Part shown: in pieces, positions 8,541 through 16,534 of the stretch
Layout: each line of letters begins with the position of its first letter
How positions within the stretch are numbered: the first letter of the stretch is position 1
Notes under the pieces: generated by a model
What the model was told of the DNA's origin: nothing
The model's database searches: none
Seen by the model: only the letters and a program-made list of their open reading frames with translations
Made by a program: the position numbers and the translations under genes
NCBI GenBank assembly: GCA_049682815.1
Contig: JBAUII010000056.1
Span: 1-26,340, forward strand
Reading direction: 5' to 3'
Origin: DASWID01 sp049682815
GTDB taxonomy: Bacteria > Desulfobacterota_D > UBA1144 > Nemesobacterales > CSP1-2
Length of the DNA: 26,340 nt

Positions 8541-8558
8541 CCTCCTTTTTAAAGGAGG
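8541..8558. repeat. Perfect 8-bp palindromic hairpin
   Basis: CCTCCTTT (8541-8548) and AAAGGAGG (8551-8558) form a stem with a 2-nt loop. A second AAGGAGGAT follows at 8562-8570. It abuts the REP-like element at 8577 and belongs to the same intergenic repeat cluster. It could act as a terminator of the 84-residue gene, but lacks a T run. Confidence 0.5.
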
Positions 8559-8576
8559 ATTAAGGAGGATTTTAGC

Positions 8577-8610
8577 GTCATTGCGAGGAGTTTTATCCCG
8601 AAGCAATCTC
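8577..8610. repeat. REP-like dispersed inverted repeat, copy 2
   Basis: GTCATTGCGAGGAG and CGAAGCAATCTC with a short spacer. This is the reverse orientation of the copies at 58-93 and 20508-20541. Confidence 0.7.
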
Positions 8611-8655
8611 CTCTTTTATCGTCATCGCCAAGGGCCGGGCCTTGAGGCGATCTCC

Positions 8656-8808
8656 ACACTATCTCTTGAAGAACTCAGGTACTTCGACGAAAGGAGGAAA
8701 AAGGACAAGAAGGATGAAGTCCCCGAAGAGGGAACTAGTAGAGGTAGTTCAAAAAACACCGGGGAAGAGGAATAAAAATAATTCACTTATTCATGCCTGA
8801 CCCCAGAG
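8656..8808 (+). repeat. Diverged repeat module, copy B
   Basis: This is the partner of 7976-8130. It ends with ATAATTCACTTATTCATGCC and TGACCCCAGAG (8778-8808). An open frame starting at 8581 runs through it, but that frame begins inside the REP-like element and has no SD, so it is not called as a gene. Confidence 0.5.
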
Positions 8809-8904
8809 ATATAGATGAGTATAGGCATATTATGTTATTCATATAAGGTCCATAAGTTAAGTTAGATTTTTGAAAGAAAACACAATATACTTGAGGTTAC
8901 TAAG

Positions 8905-9573
8905 ATGGCAATTTTGAAAAACGCTTTTACAGTTACTTATATTCTAATACTGCTTTTTTTCGTATCGTCGTGCGCACCTAAGGTCTTATCATTTAAAGCT
9001 GTACCAAGAAATATATGTGTTGGTCAAGAAACTACAGTGTCTTGGAAAGTACAAGGCCTAGGCCTACTTACGGCAGATCCATCAACAAATAATACAGGTC
9101 CTATTGCAAAAGAAGGCTCTATCATATTCACACCTTTGGTTGATACAAATTTTTCGATCATTGCATTGAGGAATGGCAAGGAAACCCCACCCAATCATCA
9201 ATACGTTCATGTACTCAATGATGGTGAAGAAATACCTCCAATCGGAGGCACGGCGAAACCTGTTGGCAATAAATTGGTAGCGACAATAGAACATCAATTT
9301 CAAGAATGGGGCGAACTAAAAATCAAGAATTTAATTAACCCCTACGACCGATCTTTATGGGTTGTCTATGAAGAGAAAGAAATAGAAATACCTGCCGAGC
9401 CAGAGAACTGTGATGATATATCTAATAAACCCGACTACTGTCAAGAATTTATGATAACTGCCATTCATAAAATTTTTATGGGTCTGAATCGTAATGAGAT
9501 TAATGATGCTAATCTCCAGCCTTCTATTTTACAGACATCTGGATATGCTGTATGTAAGAATAACCGAGAATAA
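8905..9573 (+). CDS. Predicted lipoprotein with an Ig-like N-terminal region
   Basis: A 222-residue protein. A hydrophobic signal segment (residues about 8-21) ends in the lipobox VSSC with Cys23. The mature N-terminus has the pattern F-x-A-x-P-x-x-I-x-x-GQETTVSWKVQG and a later PLVDTNFSIIALRNG stretch. This is typical of bacterial Ig/PKD-like beta-sandwich domains found in extracytoplasmic proteins. The rest is unrecognised; two Cys (near residues 169 and 178) could pair. ATG with GAGG eight nt upstream. It ends 3 nt before the phosphoesterase gene, so the two are almost certainly translationally coupled. No enzymatic function is visible. Confidence 0.75.
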   Translation: MAILKNAFTVTYILILLFFVSSCAPKVLSFKAVPRNICVGQETTVSWKVQGLGLLTADPSTNNTGPIAKEGSIIFTPLVDTNFSIIALRNGKETPPNHQYVHVLNDGEEIPPIGGTAKPVGNKLVATIEHQFQEWGELKIKNLINPYDRSLWVVYEEKEIEIPAEPENCDDISNKPDYCQEFMITAIHKIFMGLNRNEINDANLQPSILQTSGYAVCKNNRE

Positions 9574-9576
9574 ACT

Positions 9577-10947
9577 ATGCCTGATTTAAAGAATCTAATA
9601 GACACAATTGCAATTGTTATGATGGAAAACAGATCCTTCGATAACATGCTTGGGCATCTAAGCATGCCTGGAGATGGCAACGGAAAAGAAGTTGATGGTC
9701 TTCGTCCTCCTTTGACGGGTGTGAACTCAAAGTATGGAAACCCAGCAGGGAGAATATATTACCCTCGTGCAATGCAACAAGATAAAGAGTTAACACATGA
9801 CCTGCCTCATAATCGGGCGGATATTGAAACCGTACAGCTAGCGCACTCAGGAGGCTCAAACGGGAAATATACAATGAGTGGATTTGTTAAGTCATACTTC
9901 GAAACTTGGAAAAACGAAAGACCACCGTACCCAGACCCTATGGGTTACTATAGACGCGAGCATGTGCCGATAACAAATTTCTTAGCTAATAACTATCGTG
10001 TATGCGATCGCTGGTTCTCCCCGTTACCCACTAGCACAGTACCTAACAGATTAATGTCCCTGAGCGGGAGAAGTTCGACTGACGGAACAAAACCACGACC
10101 GCATAAAGCCGGCAAAATATTATTGGATTGGCTGGATATTCGCAAAATTCCTTGGAGAGTCTATCATGACGGATTCTTCTCCTTTTTTACATTACTGCTA
10201 AGATCAGAGGTATTTGGCCCTTGGTTCAGACCTATAGATGATTTGAAGGTGGATATAAGAAAACCCTCCGAAAATATGCCAAAGGTAATAATAATCGAGC
10301 CCTCATATTACGACCCACCCATACTTAGTGGCCATCCTAACGATAATCATCCGCCTTTACCTGTAGGTCCCGGCGAAGTATTTTTAAAAAAAATATATGA
10401 CATATTAACTTCCAATCCCACACGATGGAAAAAGACAGTAATGATATTAACTTATGATGAACACGGAGGTTTTTACGACCATGTGCCTCCTTTGCCAATA
10501 CCATACGACCCACCTCAAGGTAAGTATAGACCGTTTAAATGCACCGGCGTTCGGGTTCCTTCAATTATAATATCTCCTCTCGTTTCTGCGGGGCGGGTAC
10601 ACCGCTGCAACTTAGATCATACGTCAATCCTTCAGTTTATTGCTGAACGTTTTGACCCGAAATCCGGTTATTCTCCTGCAGTAAAATCACGTAGAGACCA
10701 GTATGGTATCGGGAGTGTGTCGGACGTTCTTGATCTTGATGAGAACAGCATAAGACACGAAATCCCTAAATCACCGGCCTATACCTATGATAAAACTAAA
10801 ATACTCATCCCATTTGAGCCAGATAAAGAAAAAGGATTGATGGAAAAAGCCTTTGTTGAAGCTGGAATAACAGCAGTTAAGAATCAGCCGACAAAAGTAA
10901 GAAGGAAATATCCTGAACTTATTACTTGGTATAATGAAAACAAATAA
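9577..10947 (+). CDS. Phospholipase C / acid phosphatase family phosphoesterase
   Basis: A 456-residue member of the alkaline-phosphatase-superfamily group PF04185 (PLC-N, PLC-H, AcpA). Metal and catalytic motifs are in the usual order: MMENRSFDNMLG (15-26) with the conserved ENRSFDN, the middle HPNDNHPP (253-260), TYDEHGGFYDHV (292-303), and LDHTSILQFIAERF (346-359). It would hydrolyse phosphodiester or phosphomonoester substrates such as phosphatidylcholine. Unlike most family members it has no signal peptide: the catalytic motif begins at residue 15. The start lies 3 nt after the lipoprotein stop and lacks a strong SD, so coupling is likely. An N-terminal frame error is possible, but no signal-like sequence is visible just upstream in other frames. 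A terminator follows at 10966. Confidence 0.85.
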   Translation: MPDLKNLIDTIAIVMMENRSFDNMLGHLSMPGDGNGKEVDGLRPPLTGVNSKYGNPAGRIYYPRAMQQDKELTHDLPHNRADIETVQLAHSGGSNGKYTMSGFVKSYFETWKNERPPYPDPMGYYRREHVPITNFLANNYRVCDRWFSPLPTSTVPNRLMSLSGRSSTDGTKPRPHKAGKILLDWLDIRKIPWRVYHDGFFSFFTLLLRSEVFGPWFRPIDDLKVDIRKPSENMPKVIIIEPSYYDPPILSGHPNDNHPPLPVGPGEVFLKKIYDILTSNPTRWKKTVMILTYDEHGGFYDHVPPLPIPYDPPQGKYRPFKCTGVRVPSIIISPLVSAGRVHRCNLDHTSILQFIAERFDPKSGYSPAVKSRRDQYGIGSVSDVLDLDENSIRHEIPKSPAYTYDKTKILIPFEPDKEKGLMEKAFVEAGITAVKNQPTKVRRKYPELITWYNENK

Positions 10948-10965
10948 TTATCCATACCAACAAAT

Positions 10966-11009
10966 AAAGCCCTAGATATCTATTCATAAATAGAGCCTAC
11001 GGCTTTTTT
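10966..11009. terminator. Bidirectional rho-independent terminator
   Basis: AAAGCC-C-TAG pairs with CTA-C-GGCTTT, and a further CTATT/AATAG stem lies inside. On the plus strand it is followed by TTTTTT (11004-11009). It sits between the converging phosphoesterase and hsdM genes and should stop transcription of the plus-strand operon. The minus strand also shows a short T-rich tail. Confidence 0.65.
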
Positions 11010-11020
11010 ACATCTTTATT

Positions 11021-11042
11021 AAAGGGGACATGCGTCCCCTTT
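11021..11042. repeat. Palindrome forming one end of the defence-island inverted repeat
   Basis: AAAGGGGAC (11021-11029) and GTCCCCTTT (11034-11042) form a 9-bp stem with loop ATGC. Bases 11028-11042 are the exact reverse complement of AAAGGGGACGCATGT at 20020-20034, on the far side of the restriction operon. It may mark an island boundary or be a dispersed element. It could also help terminate the hsdM transcript. Confidence 0.6.
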
Positions 11043-11064
11043 AAATAAGGGACTTCATCTCTAT

Positions 11065-12582
11065 TCATAGACCTTTGCTTCTCAATATTTCCAACACTTT
11101 TCTTATCTCATTTGCCTGGGATTCGATAATAGCGACCAGCTCATCTGGCGATCTGCTATCTTCCCTATCCTTCCGGTTAGGATTAACCGCTTTTAGGTCG
11201 TACCGCTTAGCTATGATTTCTTCTACAGGCACACGCCAGGAACGCTCACTTTCTTTAAGCTCCGGCCGTGAAGGGTTAAAGAGTTTGAAGAACTCGTTAA
11301 AGCGTTCCAAAGTCAACGGTTGCTTTTTGGTGATATTGAGGTCGGATAAATCATAATACCAGACATAACTTGTCGGTTCTCCCTTTGTAAAAAAGAGAAG
11401 ATTGGTTTTACTAGCAGCACCCGCATTCATGAAAACCTTTGGCGGAAGGCTCACGATACACCAAAGGTTGCACTCATTAACGAGTTTACGTTTCGTCTGT
11501 ACAAATGCAGTCTCATTAGTACGAAAGAGAACGCCTTCATCCATTACTATTCCACATCTACCACCTGGTTTAAGACTGTCTATCACATGCTGAAGAAAAA
11601 GTACTTGAGTTGCACTAGTTTTGTAAGCAAAGCGAGTTTGAGCGTCCTTTCCCTCCTTTCCACCGAAAGGGGGATTTGTAAGTACAACATCAAAGAGAGA
11701 AGGCACACCTGAGAAGAGCCCTCCATAAACCTCGAGTCCTGTTAGTGTATTCCCATGCCAGATATGCGGTTCGTCTATCTCCTGAAGCACAAGGTTTGCA
11801 AGAGCGATAGGGTAAACAAGGTTCTCCTTTTCTCTACCGTAAAAGGTCCTTGTTTTAAGGATTTCTATATCCTCTCCTGTCTTTGCATTCTCCTTCATCA
11901 GTTGATAAGCCTGAGCTAAAAACCCTCCCGTTCCACAACATGGATCATAAACCGTCTCCCCGATTTCAGGATTAATCACTCTCACCATTACACGGATAAC
12001 CTCTCTTGGCGTAAAGAACTGTCCACCATCATTATTTTTTTCACCCATTTTCTGGAGCAATCCTTCATAGACCTGGGAGAGGGTAAACATGTGGGTTTCA
12101 TCAACCTGATCTAAAGTGAGTTGATCAATCTTATCAAGGATGTCCAGTAGATTACGTTCGGTATCAATACCGGTTCTCTCAAAAGATGAAAAGACTTCAC
12201 TGATCACCTTCTGGCGGGGAGTCGCCCCCGGTTTATCCTTTAATTTTCTGAGGGTTGGTAAAAGGTCGATATTGACGAAATTCATAAATCCGCCGAGCGT
12301 CCCCAGCTGTAATTCCAGACGTTTCTTTCCATCGTGCGCTGCCCAATCCCCCCAACGATACGGATATTCCAAAGACGGTTTAAATTCACCACCCAATGCC
12401 TTTGCATATTCTGCTTCTTTTTCTTCCCTTTCATCGAGGATGCGAAGGAAAAGCATCCAAGTAAGTTCTGGCACATACTGAAGGGCGCTAGCCCTCCCAG
12501 AGCGCCGCATAATATCACAGATTCCTTTTATGTAGGCATTAAGCGACTGCGGTGTTGTGATTCTGCGATTGTTTTTAGCCAC
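11065..12582 (-). CDS. hsdM: Type I restriction-modification DNA methyltransferase subunit HsdM
   Basis: A 505-residue gamma-class N6-adenine methyltransferase, the modification subunit that works with HsdS (M2S) and with HsdR for cleavage. A helical N-terminal HsdM_N region precedes the catalytic domain. GGQFFTPREV is at 186-195, the AdoMet motif DPCCGTGGFL at 213-222 and the catalytic NPPFGG at 303-308, all intact. The start is a GTG at 12582, with GGGGAG seven nt upstream. It overlaps the last 8 nt of the HEPN gene, so it is translationally coupled. It is the last gene of the operon, separated from hsdS by the reverse transcriptase and HEPN/MNT genes, an unusual order. Confidence 0.95.
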   Translation of the reverse strand: MAKNNRRITTPQSLNAYIKGICDIMRRSGRASALQYVPELTWMLFLRILDEREEKEAEYAKALGGEFKPSLEYPYRWGDWAAHDGKKRLELQLGTLGGFMNFVNIDLLPTLRKLKDKPGATPRQKVISEVFSSFERTGIDTERNLLDILDKIDQLTLDQVDETHMFTLSQVYEGLLQKMGEKNNDGGQFFTPREVIRVMVRVINPEIGETVYDPCCGTGGFLAQAYQLMKENAKTGEDIEILKTRTFYGREKENLVYPIALANLVLQEIDEPHIWHGNTLTGLEVYGGLFSGVPSLFDVVLTNPPFGGKEGKDAQTRFAYKTSATQVLFLQHVIDSLKPGGRCGIVMDEGVLFRTNETAFVQTKRKLVNECNLWCIVSLPPKVFMNAGAASKTNLLFFTKGEPTSYVWYYDLSDLNITKKQPLTLERFNEFFKLFNPSRPELKESERSWRVPVEEIIAKRYDLKAVNPNRKDREDSRSPDELVAIIESQANEIRKVLEILRSKGL

Positions 12583-12970
12583 TCATTTTCTCCCCGGGGA
12601 AAATATGCTTTATCAACTCTTCTGCTGGTCTTAAATCCTTCTCTATATCTTCTTCACTTATTCCTAAACTGCCGAATGGTGGATATCTATCTGCAAGGTA
12701 ATAGGATGAAACTCTCTCACAAAATTCTTGAAACGAGTCCAGTTCCGGCATAAATTTAATTGCCTCGTCCAGCAGTGCGTCTAATCTGTGTATTTTCCTA
12801 AGTTTCCAGCCATGCTTTATCAAGAAGGCTTTCAGGTATTTTTCTATGCACTGTTGAAGAAAGAACCCAGCCGCATTTACGTCCTTATCCCTAAGGTTTC
12901 TTCTGACTCGTGCCCAGTCGGTTCTGGCGATTTTCATCCATTCTCCAATTCCTTCTTCCCCTTTTCTCAT
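12575..12970 (-). CDS. HEPN-domain protein (PF05168-like), candidate RNase toxin of a HEPN/MNT pair
   Basis: A 131-residue all-helical protein with the family core AAGFFLQQCIEKYLKAFLI (residues 33-51), KIHRLDALLDEA (59-70) and the SSYYLADRYPP loop (88-98). HEPN proteins paired with MNT nucleotidyltransferases are usually RNases whose toxicity is blocked by the partner. The strict R-x4-6-H motif is not evident: the nearest arrangement is R58-K-I-H61, and RYP at 95-97 is the other conserved spot, so RNase activity is less certain. It overlaps the MNT stop by 4 nt (ATGA) and the hsdM start by 8 nt. Its location inside the restriction operon suggests a defence role. Confidence 0.82.
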   Translation of the reverse strand: MRKGEEGIGEWMKIARTDWARVRRNLRDKDVNAAGFFLQQCIEKYLKAFLIKHGWKLRKIHRLDALLDEAIKFMPELDSFQEFCERVSSYYLADRYPPFGSLGISEEDIEKDLRPAEELIKHIFPGEKMSG

Positions 12971-13284
12971 AGAACGACGCCCTCTTCCATAATTGTTTGG
13001 ATAAAAGCATCTTCCATATCCAATTTATCTCTGAATTCCTCGGGAGTTAAAACAATTGGAGAAATCGGCACGCCATTCCGAAGGTCTCTTATAATCCTTG
13101 AAACCGAAGCCATTCTATCAATCATTCGCTCTTTCGTAGAAGCTATAACGAGAATGTCTAAATCGCTATCTTCTGTAGCTTCATCTCGGGCATAGGACCC
13201 ATAAAGAATAACCTTCTCTGCATTATACTCTTTCTTCAGCCTATCACTTATCTTTTTCAGTCGTTCATAGATATCCTGAGTCAT
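12967..13284 (-). CDS. Minimal nucleotidyltransferase (MNT), partner of the HEPN protein
   Basis: A 105-residue pol-beta-like minimal nucleotidyltransferase. The signature VILYGSYARDEATEDSDLDI spans residues 25-44, giving G29-S30 and the metal-binding pair D41 and D43. The third carboxylate usually found in the next strand is not visible: the region reads VPISPIVLTPEEF (72-84). It may therefore be weakly active or use another residue. MNT partners can neutralise HEPN toxins by binding or by AMP transfer. The ATG at 13284 has GAGGAG six nt upstream, a strong SD that could allow its own level of expression after the 115-nt gap that follows the reverse transcriptase. Confidence 0.85.
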   Translation of the reverse strand: MTQDIYERLKKISDRLKKEYNAEKVILYGSYARDEATEDSDLDILVIASTKERMIDRMASVSRIIRDLRNGVPISPIVLTPEEFRDKLDMEDAFIQTIMEEGVVL

Positions 13285-13399
13285 AGTTTTCTCCTCGAAA
13301 CGACAAATAAAATTGCAAATGCCTTTAATCTAGGAATGTTGCGATTATTGTGTTGTGAATTCGGAAGAACGTTTTCCGCACTTCTGTCCTCTCTCCAGT
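13285..13399 (-). other. 115-nt gap between RT and MNT genes, with hairpin
   Basis: One of the two gaps of more than 100 nt in this otherwise compact operon. On the minus strand GTG-C-GGAA pairs with TTCC-CAC around AACGTT (13355-13381; stem bases CGGAA at 13362-13366 and TTCCG at 13374-13378). It could hold an internal promoter, a processing site or a small RNA template for the adjacent reverse transcriptase. The sequence alone does not decide between these. Confidence 0.35.
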
Positions 13400-15280
13400 C
13401 TATTTCGTATTCTTAGTCTTTTCTTCTAAGAATTCAAGAATTCTTTTTACCTTTTTCAATAAAAGGGGACGCCGTATATATTTTCTTTTACTCCTTAAGC
13501 CCGTTAAAAGAGCTGCTCTCACTTTGTCAGTTTTAGAAAATTTAATTATTTCTAGCTTATAAAATTCATCCATTAGCTTATCTTCTCTAAAGTCATTAAA
13601 TATAGAATTTGTTTCACTAAAAGCTTTATCTTCTCTTTCTTGCAACATAATTAACATTTTAATTACCTGCGTGATTTTCGAATCTTTTTCAAAAACAGAT
13701 TCCCTGAAAAATTTGTTCAAATTGTCTCTATCTAACTGACACAGTGGCTTAATTAGGGCCTTCTTAACTTCTATATTTTTCTCAGACTTATACTGTTCTA
13801 ATAACACTCTTAATTCTTTTTTCGACAACTCTAATTGATTTAGCAAAAGTATGCTTTGAATTCTTACATACCAATGCTTGAATTTTGACATTCTACTATT
13901 CTTTACATAAGAAAGCAGTTTTTGAGGATAAATCCGAGCATAGCGTAAGGCTGTTAACACCTGCGCCTCTTGCTGTGCAAATTTGTTATAAGGAGAATAT
14001 AAAAAATCTGCTAGTTTATTTCCAATAGTTGCTCTGTTAGGAAAGCATCTGAAATACCTAACTACACTTCCCATTAATCTACTATCAGGATTCTTCTCAA
14101 TTTCCTTTAACGCGCGAGGGATTAAATAAGATTCCTGCAACAATGTAAAAGCTGTCATTAGCCTCCGAAACAATCTTAAATCTTTTCCCAAGATTGGTTT
14201 TTTCCTTGTTCCTATCTTTTTATACTTTTTCTTTAGAACTTCAATGTATTCGATTCGCTCGTTTTTGGTTAAATTTTTCTGTTTCTGAAATTCTTTAAGC
14301 AGAGCATTTACACGATCTAACCTTTCATCTTCTATCTCACTTTTAATATCTTGGTCTTCTAGAATAAGAGTCTTTTCGCCTTGAATGTTTAAATGTAACT
14401 TTCTGAGAATATCATTCATAATAAAAATACACTCTCTAGCTACCGATTCATCTTTCGAAAATATTTTTACGTCATCCACATACCGGAAGTATTTTATTTC
14501 TTCCTTTTTGGAAAACTTTGCAAATTCTTCATCTAAAGGTAGAAGGTAGACATTTCCTAGAAAGCTCGAAACATCATTCCCCTGAGGTATACCCCTTAAC
14601 ACAGGTTTTCCCTCATAGCTTCTCCATGTCCAATATTCCAAAATATGCATGAGTAGATTTATTATCTTTTGCTCTTTTGGAAGGTATTTTAAAAGAATCT
14701 CATCCCTTAGAATTTCTAAACTTATGTTCTCGAAGTAGGATACGATATCCGAAATTGTAAGATATTTATAACCTTGATCTTCGAATGTATACTTAGATTT
14801 TTCGATAAACTTTGGCCACTGTTCATACCAGGGTTCCACAATATCAATTCTACTTTGAATCGTTTCTTTCTTTAAAAATGGAAATTTTAGAATTTCGTGA
14901 TCCTGAAATAGACGATCTCGTGTCTCCTCGGGTTTTAGCCGGTAGGAACAAACCCCTTCTGGTAGTTTTTTGTCTAAGTATGGCGCGATTAGATAGACAA
15001 TTGCGTACGTTACAATTCTATCTTCGATCTCCGGGACCGAACCCGGACGCACCGCAAGAGAAGATTTAGGAACGTCTATTTCAAGCAAAGGTTTGGGATA
15101 ATAACCTTCTCTAATTAAGCCCTCTTGGATATTTTTTAAGTTATCTTCGAGACTGAAACCAAAATCTGAATAACGATAGGTATCATGAATAAAATCAGTC
15201 CGTGCATCATTCCTAACAAGATGCCAAGCTCTTTTTAAAACATCCATCGATAATAATTTCTTGTATAACTTATTATTCAC
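13400..15280 (-). CDS. Reverse transcriptase with long helical C-terminal domain (Abi/UG-like, defence-associated)
   Basis: A 626-residue RNA-directed DNA polymerase. The RT core covers about residues 60-310. An early conserved block is PEIEDRIVTYAIVYLIAP (83-100) with SYRL after it. Motif A is TISDIVSYFENI with D178, motif B is RGIPQGNDVSSFLGN (229-243), and motif C is FRYVDDVKIF with the YVDD pair D269-D270. K303 stands in motif D. The catalytic triad is complete. Residues about 320-620 form a Lys/Leu-rich helical region that looks like HEAT-type repeats, as in Abi and 'unknown group' RTs. There is no maturase, HNH or nitrilase domain. Motif B differs from group II intron (QGGxLSP) and DGR types. 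The start is probably GTG at 15280, 9 nt after the hsdS stop, with a weak SD; the ATG at 15244 is the alternative. I cannot assign a subgroup. Confidence 0.88.
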   Translation of the reverse strand: MNNKLYKKLLSMDVLKRAWHLVRNDARTDFIHDTYRYSDFGFSLEDNLKNIQEGLIREGYYPKPLLEIDVPKSSLAVRPGSVPEIEDRIVTYAIVYLIAPYLDKKLPEGVCSYRLKPEETRDRLFQDHEILKFPFLKKETIQSRIDIVEPWYEQWPKFIEKSKYTFEDQGYKYLTISDIVSYFENISLEILRDEILLKYLPKEQKIINLLMHILEYWTWRSYEGKPVLRGIPQGNDVSSFLGNVYLLPLDEEFAKFSKKEEIKYFRYVDDVKIFSKDESVARECIFIMNDILRKLHLNIQGEKTLILEDQDIKSEIEDERLDRVNALLKEFQKQKNLTKNERIEYIEVLKKKYKKIGTRKKPILGKDLRLFRRLMTAFTLLQESYLIPRALKEIEKNPDSRLMGSVVRYFRCFPNRATIGNKLADFLYSPYNKFAQQEAQVLTALRYARIYPQKLLSYVKNSRMSKFKHWYVRIQSILLLNQLELSKKELRVLLEQYKSEKNIEVKKALIKPLCQLDRDNLNKFFRESVFEKDSKITQVIKMLIMLQEREDKAFSETNSIFNDFREDKLMDEFYKLEIIKFSKTDKVRAALLTGLRSKRKYIRRPLLLKKVKRILEFLEEKTKNTK

Positions 15281-15289
15281 GACGCTATC

Positions 15290-16534
15290 TTACAACTCAC
15301 CCCTAAACGCCTTTCTTAAAACTGCCTGTGGTAAAGCGTTGATGGCCTCGAGTTGCTTTTCAATTGATCTGCGAAGTTTCTCCACCTCAGCCATTTTTTC
15401 TTTGAGTTCAGCCGCGATACGCTTTTGTTCAGGGAGAGGGGGAACGAGCATATCCAAATCTTGGAGATGCTCTTTATTCATAGCACCGAATGTGCTCCCT
15501 CTGCCACCATACGTCTCAGAAAGATTTCTTTCGACGAAGCGAAAAAGGTAAAGTAGGAACCAAGGCTCGATATTGTTTTTTGACCGTATTGCTGCAAGTC
15601 CTCTCCCAATGCAGCATTTCTGATTCGCCATATTTGTAGGCCCTACTGGAGCTCGAACAGAAATGAGAACGTCATCGGGCCTAGCAATCTTGATTGGTTC
15701 CGAGCACCATGTTGATTGGATAGGAGAGATCGAACCAAAATCAATTTTTCCCTGGAAAAAAGGTAATCCTACGTTTTCCTTGTTATAGGTGGAGCCGGGT
15801 GGAGATTGCCCCATAATTATTTCGCACACCTCGCCCAATCTCTTTCTCTCCCACTCCTTTGCCGCTTCACTTTCAAAGACTTCTCGCAGATATGCGGAAG
15901 GGAGGGCTTTGGATGCTCTTAACTGCTGTTCGCAGGCAGTTCGGGCGCGCTCTACCTCTTGCATCAGTTCCTGAAGTTTTGCAGCGATGCGCTTTTGTTC
16001 AGGCATAGTGGGAAGAGGAATTTCTAAATTTTCTATATCGGTTCTGGTGAGCCCTTTAATCGTTGCACCTCTTTGAATGCGTATCAAATTATTCTCCTGC
16101 GATAAGATAAATCTTGCCAAATATTCTGAGTAAGTTTCTTTACCACAGATTATCCCGGTAATATCTTGGCTGAAACACAAATCATTCGTAGCTATACCTA
16201 CTTTGCCAACGCCTGTCCTTGTAACGACCAAAACCGTATTCTTTCGTACCAAGTGAGTTGCACTATTTTTGAGCCCTTCTTCAGTAATGAATTTTCTCCC
16301 GCCCGAAACCCAGAAACTCGTTATATCAGCACCGGTAATCCAAGGTATAGTTCCATCCCAGTATGTTGGTACATTTGTATCGGGGGTCCCGCCGTTCACG
16401 AATTTCTCACACACTTGCGCCAGCCTCACCCATCGCCAGCCCTCTTTTAAAGGTTCGAGGCTTGTAGTGTTCGAGGGTTCAAGGGTTAACTCGTGAAGTC
16501 TTGAACTTTTGGATTCTGAAACCTCATTTTTCAT
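15290..16534 (-). CDS. hsdS: Type I restriction-modification specificity subunit HsdS
   Basis: A 414-residue protein with two target-recognition domains (about 31-177 and 229-367). Each is followed by a conserved helical spacer beginning PEQKRIAA (178-185 and 368-375). The domains open with KEGWRWVRLAQVC and WERKRLGEVC, the usual HsdS signatures, and the protein ends ALPQAVLRKAFRGEL. It sets the DNA sequence recognised by the M and R subunits; the two different TRDs imply a bipartite asymmetric target. The ATG at 16534 has AGGAG eight nt upstream. The frame extends to an ATG at 16633 without a good SD. A low-complexity linker, LHELTLEPSNTTSLEPLKE, precedes TRD1 (see findings). Confidence 0.93.
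   Translation of the reverse strand: MKNEVSESKSSRLHELTLEPSNTTSLEPLKEGWRWVRLAQVCEKFVNGGTPDTNVPTYWDGTIPWITGADITSFWVSGGRKFITEEGLKNSATHLVRKNTVLVVTRTGVGKVGIATNDLCFSQDITGIICGKETYSEYLARFILSQENNLIRIQRGATIKGLTRTDIENLEIPLPTMPEQKRIAAKLQELMQEVERARTACEQQLRASKALPSAYLREVFESEAAKEWERKRLGEVCEIIMGQSPPGSTYNKENVGLPFFQGKIDFGSISPIQSTWCSEPIKIARPDDVLISVRAPVGPTNMANQKCCIGRGLAAIRSKNNIEPWFLLYLFRFVERNLSETYGGRGSTFGAMNKEHLQDLDMLVPPLPEQKRIAAELKEKMAEVEKLRRSIEKQLEAINALPQAVLRKAFRGEL

Noticed and set aside
8581..8775. Plus-strand frame of 64 codons
   Set aside because: Starts inside the REP-like element without an SD and continues into repeat module B; low-complexity Lys/Glu tail.
13400..15280. Diversity-generating retroelement or retron interpretation of the RT
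   Set aside because: No template/variable repeat pair, no Avd-like gene, no msr/msd-like flanking structure long enough, and motif B is not of the DGR type. Extra C-terminal region is large.
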